NCBI GenBank assembly: GCA_022730285.1
Contig: DZCQ01000001.1
Coordinates: 135,084 to 144,056 of the forward strand
Direction of reading: 5' to 3'
Source of the DNA: Flavobacterium psychrophilum
Lineage (GTDB): Bacteria > Bacteroidota > Bacteroidia > Flavobacteriales > Flavobacteriaceae
Length of the DNA: 8,973 bases
Part shown: one piece after another, positions 6,266 to 8,973 of the stretch
How positions within the stretch are numbered: the first letter of the stretch is position 1
Layout of the letters: every line of letters begins with the position of its first letter
Made by a program: the position numbers and the translations under genes
Notes under the pieces: generated by a model
Database searches by the model: none
Told to the model about the DNA's origin: nothing
What the model saw: the letters and a program-made list of their open reading frames with translations, nothing else

Positions 6266-6610
6266 ATGCCAAGATCAGTAAATTCAGTTGCTAAAAGAGC
6301 AAGAAGAAAAAAAATAATGAAGCAAGCCAAAGGTTTCTTTGGTCGTCGTAAAAACGTTTGGACAGTTGCAAAAAATGCGGTAGAAAAAGCAATGAGCTAT
6401 GCTTACCGTGACAGAAAAGTAAATAAGAGAAATTTCCGTTCTTTATGGATTCAACGTATTAACGCTGGAGCAAGACTAGAAGGAATGTCTTATTCACAAT
6501 TTATGGGAAAAGTAAAAGCTAATAATATTGAATTGAACCGTAAAGTTCTTGCCGATTTAGCTATGAATCACCCAGAAGCTTTTAAAGCTGTACTTAACAA
6601 AGTAAAATAA
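6266..6610 (+). CDS. rplT: Large-subunit ribosomal protein L20 (bL20)
   Basis: This 114-residue basic protein is an early-assembly 50S component that binds 23S rRNA. It has the expected long basic N-terminal extension ([20 protein letters not shown], then [10 protein letters not shown]), the family core [20 protein letters not shown] and [15 protein letters not shown], and the closing helix region [19 protein letters not shown]. coli L20 has 118 residues. It is the last gene of the operon: a strong hairpin terminator starts 36 bases after the stop. The leader just before the ATG (ACAAGAAAATT) is A-rich with no Shine-Dalgarno site, as is usual in this phylum. In other bacteria L20 doubles as the translational repressor of rpmI and rplT, which makes the structured 168-base spacer upstream relevant. 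Confidence 0.98.
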   Translation: MPRSVNSVAKRARRKKIMKQAKGFFGRRKNVWTVAKNAVEKAMSYAYRDRKVNKRNFRSLWIQRINAGARLEGMSYSQFMGKVKANNIELNRKVLADLAMNHPEAFKAVLNKVK

Positions 6611-6646
6611 ACGTTTTATCAACATAAATTTTAACTTACTTACTGT

Positions 6647-6680
6647 AAAAAACCCTGCAAAATGCAGGGTTTTTTCTTTT
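6647..6680 (+). terminator. Intrinsic terminator of the thrS-rplT operon
   Basis: AAAAAACCCTGCA (6647-6659) and TGCAGGGTTTTTT (6663-6675) form a perfect 13-bp stem with an AAA loop, and the T run continues past a C to 6680. The GC part, CCCTGCA/TGCAGGG, gives a stable core. The A run on the left could also end leftward transcription, but there is no minus-strand gene nearby. Confidence 0.93.
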
Positions 6681-6855
6681 ATAAAAAAATAAATTTCGTT
6701 GGTTTCCTATTAAACCTATTATCTGTTATTTTTAAATTAATTTGTTGTATATGGGACATTTTTTCTAGTTTAAGAAGTCTTAAAATCTGTAGCATCAGCT
6801 TAGTAATTATTTTGAGAATATATTTGTAGTTTTAATAGTATATTTTGCATAAAAA
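6681..6855. other. AT-rich intergenic stretch, no feature seen
   Basis: Between the operon terminator and the rpsA promoter I find no tRNA, credible reading frame, strong hairpin or repeat. It is very AT-rich with no local GC rise. TATTTTGC at 6841 resembles a -7 element but lacks one base of the TAnnTTTG pattern. Confidence 0.5.
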
Positions 6856-6887
6856 TTTGGTCAATATTTAAAAAAGACTTACTTTTG
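6856..6887 (+). promoter_or_regulatory. rpsA promoter
   Basis: TTTG at 6856-6859 and TACTTTTG at 6880-6887 are separated by 20 bases, a full match to the Bacteroidota -33/-7 consensus. Transcription should start near 6891-6894, giving a leader of about 105 bases before the rpsA ATG at 6999. Confidence 0.8.
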
Positions 6888-6923
6888 CACACCCTTAATT
6901 GAGAAGAGTTTCTTTTGGGTGTG
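6888..6923 (+). promoter_or_regulatory. Inverted repeat at the 5' end of the rpsA leader
   Basis: CACACCC (6888-6894) is the exact reverse complement of GGGTGTG (6917-6923). Inside, AGAAGA (6902-6907) pairs with TCTTTT (6911-6916), with one wobble, around a GTT loop. The two stems stack on the 3' side, with a seven-base bulge (6895-6901) on the 5' side. The left arm begins directly after the -7 element and overlaps the expected start of transcription, so this is either an operator in DNA or, if transcription starts at the early end, a 5'-terminal RNA hairpin. Confidence 0.5.
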
Positions 6924-6998
6924 AACACTTTATAAAACCATTTTGTTTTTTAATCAAATCGTGAAACTCATAAAAAGCAAAATATAAATTTTATCAGC

Positions 6999-8774
6999 AT
7001 GTCTGAAATATTAAAAGAACAAGAACAATTTTTAGCAGATTTTAACTGGCATAACTATTCTGAAGGAATAGATGCAGTAGATGCTAACAATCTTAGAGAA
7101 TTTGAGGAATTAGTTGCGAAAACTTTTATCTCAACAGATCAAGAAGAAGTTGTAGAAGGAGTAGTAGTAAGAATTACAGATAGAGATGTAATTGTGGATA
7201 TTAACGCCAAATCTGAAGGAGTAATTTCATTAAATGAATTCCGTTACAATCCAAACCTAAAAGTTGGAGATAAAGTAGAGGTTTTAATAGATATTCGTGA
7301 AGACAAAACAGGGCAATTAGTATTATCTCACAGAAAAGCAAGAACAATTAAGGCTTGGGACAGAGTAATTTCTGCTAATGAAACTGGAGAAATTGTAAAC
7401 GGTTTTGTTAAATGCAGAACAAAAGGTGGTATGATTGTAGATGTTTTTGGAATAGAAGCATTCTTGCCAGGTTCACAAATTGATGTAAAACCAATCCGCG
7501 ATTATGATGTTTATGTAAACAAAATGATGGAATTTAAAGTTGTTAAAATCAACCACGAATTTAAAAATGTTGTTGTTTCTCATAAGGCACTTATTGAAGC
7601 AGATATTGAGGTTCAGAAAAAAGAAATTATTGGTCAATTACAAAAAGGTCAAGTACTGGAAGGGGTTGTTAAAAATATTACTTCTTATGGTGTATTTATA
7701 GACTTAGGTGGAGTTGATGGATTAATACATATTACAGATCTTTCTTGGTCTAGAATTAATCATCCAAGCGAAGTATTGGAATTAGATCAAAAATTAAATG
7801 TTGTAATTCTTGATTTTGATGATGAAAAAACAAGAATACAATTAGGATTAAAACAATTAAATGCACATCCTTGGGATGCCTTAGATGCTAATTTAAATGT
7901 AGGTGATAAAGTAAAAGGTAAAGTAGTTGTACTTGCTGATTACGGCGCATTTATTGAAGTTGCAGAAGGAGTAGAAGGATTAATACACGTTTCTGAAATG
8001 TCTTGGAGTACACATTTACGTTCTGCTCAAGATTTTGTAAAAGTTGGAGATATTGTTGAAGCAGTTATTTTGACACTTGATCGTAGCGAACGCAAAATGT
8101 CTTTAGGTATTAAACAAATGACACAAGACCCTTGGACAGATATTACATCTAAATATCCAGTTGGTTCTAAACATACTGGTACAGTTCGTAATTTTACTAA
8201 TTTCGGAATTTTCGTAGAATTAGAAGAAGGAATTGACGGATTAGTGTATATTTCAGATTTGTCTTGGACTAAGAAAATAAAACACCCATCAGAATTTATT
8301 GCTGTTGGAGAAAAATTAGATGTTGTAGTTTTAGAGCTAGATGTAGATTCTCGCAAACTTTCTTTAGGTCACAAACAAACAACTGCAAACCCTTGGGATA
8401 AACATGAAGATGCTTTTGCAGTAGGTACAATTCATAATGGTACTATTTCTGAAATTGTTGATAAAGGTGCTACGGTAGATTTTGGAGACGATGTAATTGC
8501 TTTTATTCCTACTCGTCATCTTGAAAAAGAAGATGGTAAAAAATTGAAAAAAGGAGATACTGCAGACTTTAAAGTTATCGAATTTAATAAAGAATTTAAA
8601 AGAGTTGTAGCATCTCATACAGCTATTTTCCGTGAGGAAGAAGAGAAAAATGTAAAAGTTGCTACCGAAAATACAACTGCTTCGACTACTAATGCACCAG
8701 CTGCAACTTTAGGAGATAATAACGATGTGTTAGCTGCTTTAAAAGCTAAAATGGAAAAATCAGAGAAAAAATAA
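6999..8774 (+). CDS. rpsA: Small-subunit ribosomal protein S1, six S1 domains
   Basis: S1 is the large 30S protein that binds mRNA and helps initiation on leaders with weak or no Shine-Dalgarno sites, the usual situation in this phylum. The 591-residue product (E. coli 557) has six S1 domains at about 49-112, 130-195, 216-285, 302-372, 387-458 and 474-540. Domains 3 to 5 are the most alike: each has a Y/F-G-V/A/I-F segment (YGVFIDLG, YGAFIEVA, FGIFVELE), then GLIHI/GLIHV/GLVYI and a D/E-L/M-SW motif, and each ends near an NAHPW, QDPW or NPW. Domains 1 and 2 are divergent, as expected for the ribosome-docking part. The last 50 residues are charged and Ala/Thr-rich and probably flexible. It stands alone, with its own promoter and terminator. 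S1 represses its own translation in E. coli; whether it does so here cannot be read from the sequence. Confidence 0.97.
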   Translation: MSEILKEQEQFLADFNWHNYSEGIDAVDANNLREFEELVAKTFISTDQEEVVEGVVVRITDRDVIVDINAKSEGVISLNEFRYNPNLKVGDKVEVLIDIREDKTGQLVLSHRKARTIKAWDRVISANETGEIVNGFVKCRTKGGMIVDVFGIEAFLPGSQIDVKPIRDYDVYVNKMMEFKVVKINHEFKNVVVSHKALIEADIEVQKKEIIGQLQKGQVLEGVVKNITSYGVFIDLGGVDGLIHITDLSWSRINHPSEVLELDQKLNVVILDFDDEKTRIQLGLKQLNAHPWDALDANLNVGDKVKGKVVVLADYGAFIEVAEGVEGLIHVSEMSWSTHLRSAQDFVKVGDIVEAVILTLDRSERKMSLGIKQMTQDPWTDITSKYPVGSKHTGTVRNFTNFGIFVELEEGIDGLVYISDLSWTKKIKHPSEFIAVGEKLDVVVLELDVDSRKLSLGHKQTTANPWDKHEDAFAVGTIHNGTISEIVDKGATVDFGDDVIAFIPTRHLEKEDGKKLKKGDTADFKVIEFNKEFKRVVASHTAIFREEEEKNVKVATENTTASTTNAPAATLGDNNDVLAALKAKMEKSEKK

Positions 8775-8798
8775 TTTCTGGTTATTTTCTTAATAATT

Positions 8799-8839
8799 AA
8801 AAACCGTCTCAGGATATTTTCTTGAAGACGGTTTTTTTT
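8799..8839. terminator. Bidirectional terminator after rpsA
   Basis: AAAAACCGTCT (8799-8809) pairs with AGACGGTTTTT (8826-8836), and the T run continues to 8839. The 16-base interior can add a short CAGG/CTTG stem with a bulged A. Read leftward, it has TTTTT followed by an AT-rich stretch, so it can also serve a minus-strand gene arriving from the right. It lies 24 bases after the rpsA stop. Confidence 0.9.
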
Positions 8840-8869
8840 ATGCTAATTTTTAGAACCTATCTAAAAACA

Positions 8870-8973
8870 TTACTTTTCTTTTTTGGAAACTAGAAAAAGG
8901 AATACTTCTATTAATACAATACAAGATAATATATTTAAAATTCTAGGATTGTAGGAGATGTATTTTTTGAGTT
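8870..8973 (-). CDS. Possible 3' end of a minus-strand gene, unidentified
   Basis: The minus strand is open from the right edge to a TAA at 8872-8870, giving 33 residues including a hydrophobic stretch (ILNILSCIVLIEVFLFLVS) followed by a basic KKEK end. This would fit the last membrane segment of a membrane protein with a cytoplasmic tail. The bidirectional terminator at 8799-8839 lies just downstream, as expected for a convergent gene. With only 33 codons visible in AT-rich DNA, chance is a real alternative, and I do not recognise the protein. Confidence 0.35.
   Translation of the reverse strand, partial: LKKYISYNPRILNILSCIVLIEVFLFLVSKKEK

Noticed and set aside
6835..6850. Second rpsA promoter at TATTTTGC
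   Set aside because: It lacks one T of the TAnnTTTG element, and the box at 6880-6887 is a full match with a correct -33 partner.
7640..8400. Direct repeats within rpsA as a tandem or mobile repeat
   Set aside because: The similarity comes from duplicated S1 protein domains and is diverged at the DNA level, as in all rpsA genes.
8027..8618. Minus-strand frames opposite rpsA
   Set aside because: They are antisense to clear S1 domains, low-complexity, and lack supporting starts or context.
8840..8893. Short plus-strand ATG frame after the rpsA terminator
   Set aside because: Only 17 codons, directly behind the terminator and with no promoter; chance is the better explanation.

Overview
The window looks like a conserved chromosomal segment from a low-GC member of the Bacteroidota, most probably Flavobacteriia. 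Three things point there. The clear promoters match the phylum-specific -33 TTG/TTTG and -7 TAnnTTTG elements. Start codons are preceded by A-rich leaders rather than good Shine-Dalgarno sites. The IF3, L20, L35 and S1 proteins read like flavobacterial versions (from memory, no search was run). I see no mobile element, CRISPR array, tRNA or rRNA.

Left part (1-2925): a minus-strand gene runs off the left edge and resembles a DUF937 protein with one membrane segment. Divergent from it is hutI (imidazolonepropionase, histidine breakdown). hutI converges with, and overlaps by 8 bases, a minus-strand gene for a membrane-anchored coiled-coil protein of unknown function. The likely hutI terminator lies inside the 3' end of that neighbour. 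Both outer genes may be driven by mirrored promoter elements near 734-750.

Middle part (3200-6680): a typical thrS-infC-rpmI-rplT operon (threonyl-tRNA synthetase, IF3, L35, L20) runs from a good promoter at 3200-3229 to a strong hairpin terminator at 6647-6680. Its regulatory details are the most interesting content. infC has no ATG/GTG/TTG that would keep its conserved N-terminus, so it probably starts at ATA (or ATT), as expected for IF3 autoregulation. A GC-rich foldable element sits directly before rplT and is a candidate L20 leader. An 11-bp repeat family, consensus near GTCATAAAGTC, occupies both spacers around rpmI. A perfect 13-bp inverted repeat links the region upstream of the thrS promoter with the first thrS codons.

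Right part (6681-8973): rpsA encodes a six-domain ribosomal protein S1 from its own canonical promoter, with a hairpin overlapping the expected transcription start, and ends in a bidirectional terminator. After it, a possible minus-strand gene end enters from the right edge.

Together, the middle and right parts form a translation-factor cluster: charging of tRNA-Thr, initiation, and two 50S proteins plus one 30S protein. No new multi-gene system is evident; the novelty, if any, lies in cis-regulatory RNA and DNA elements.
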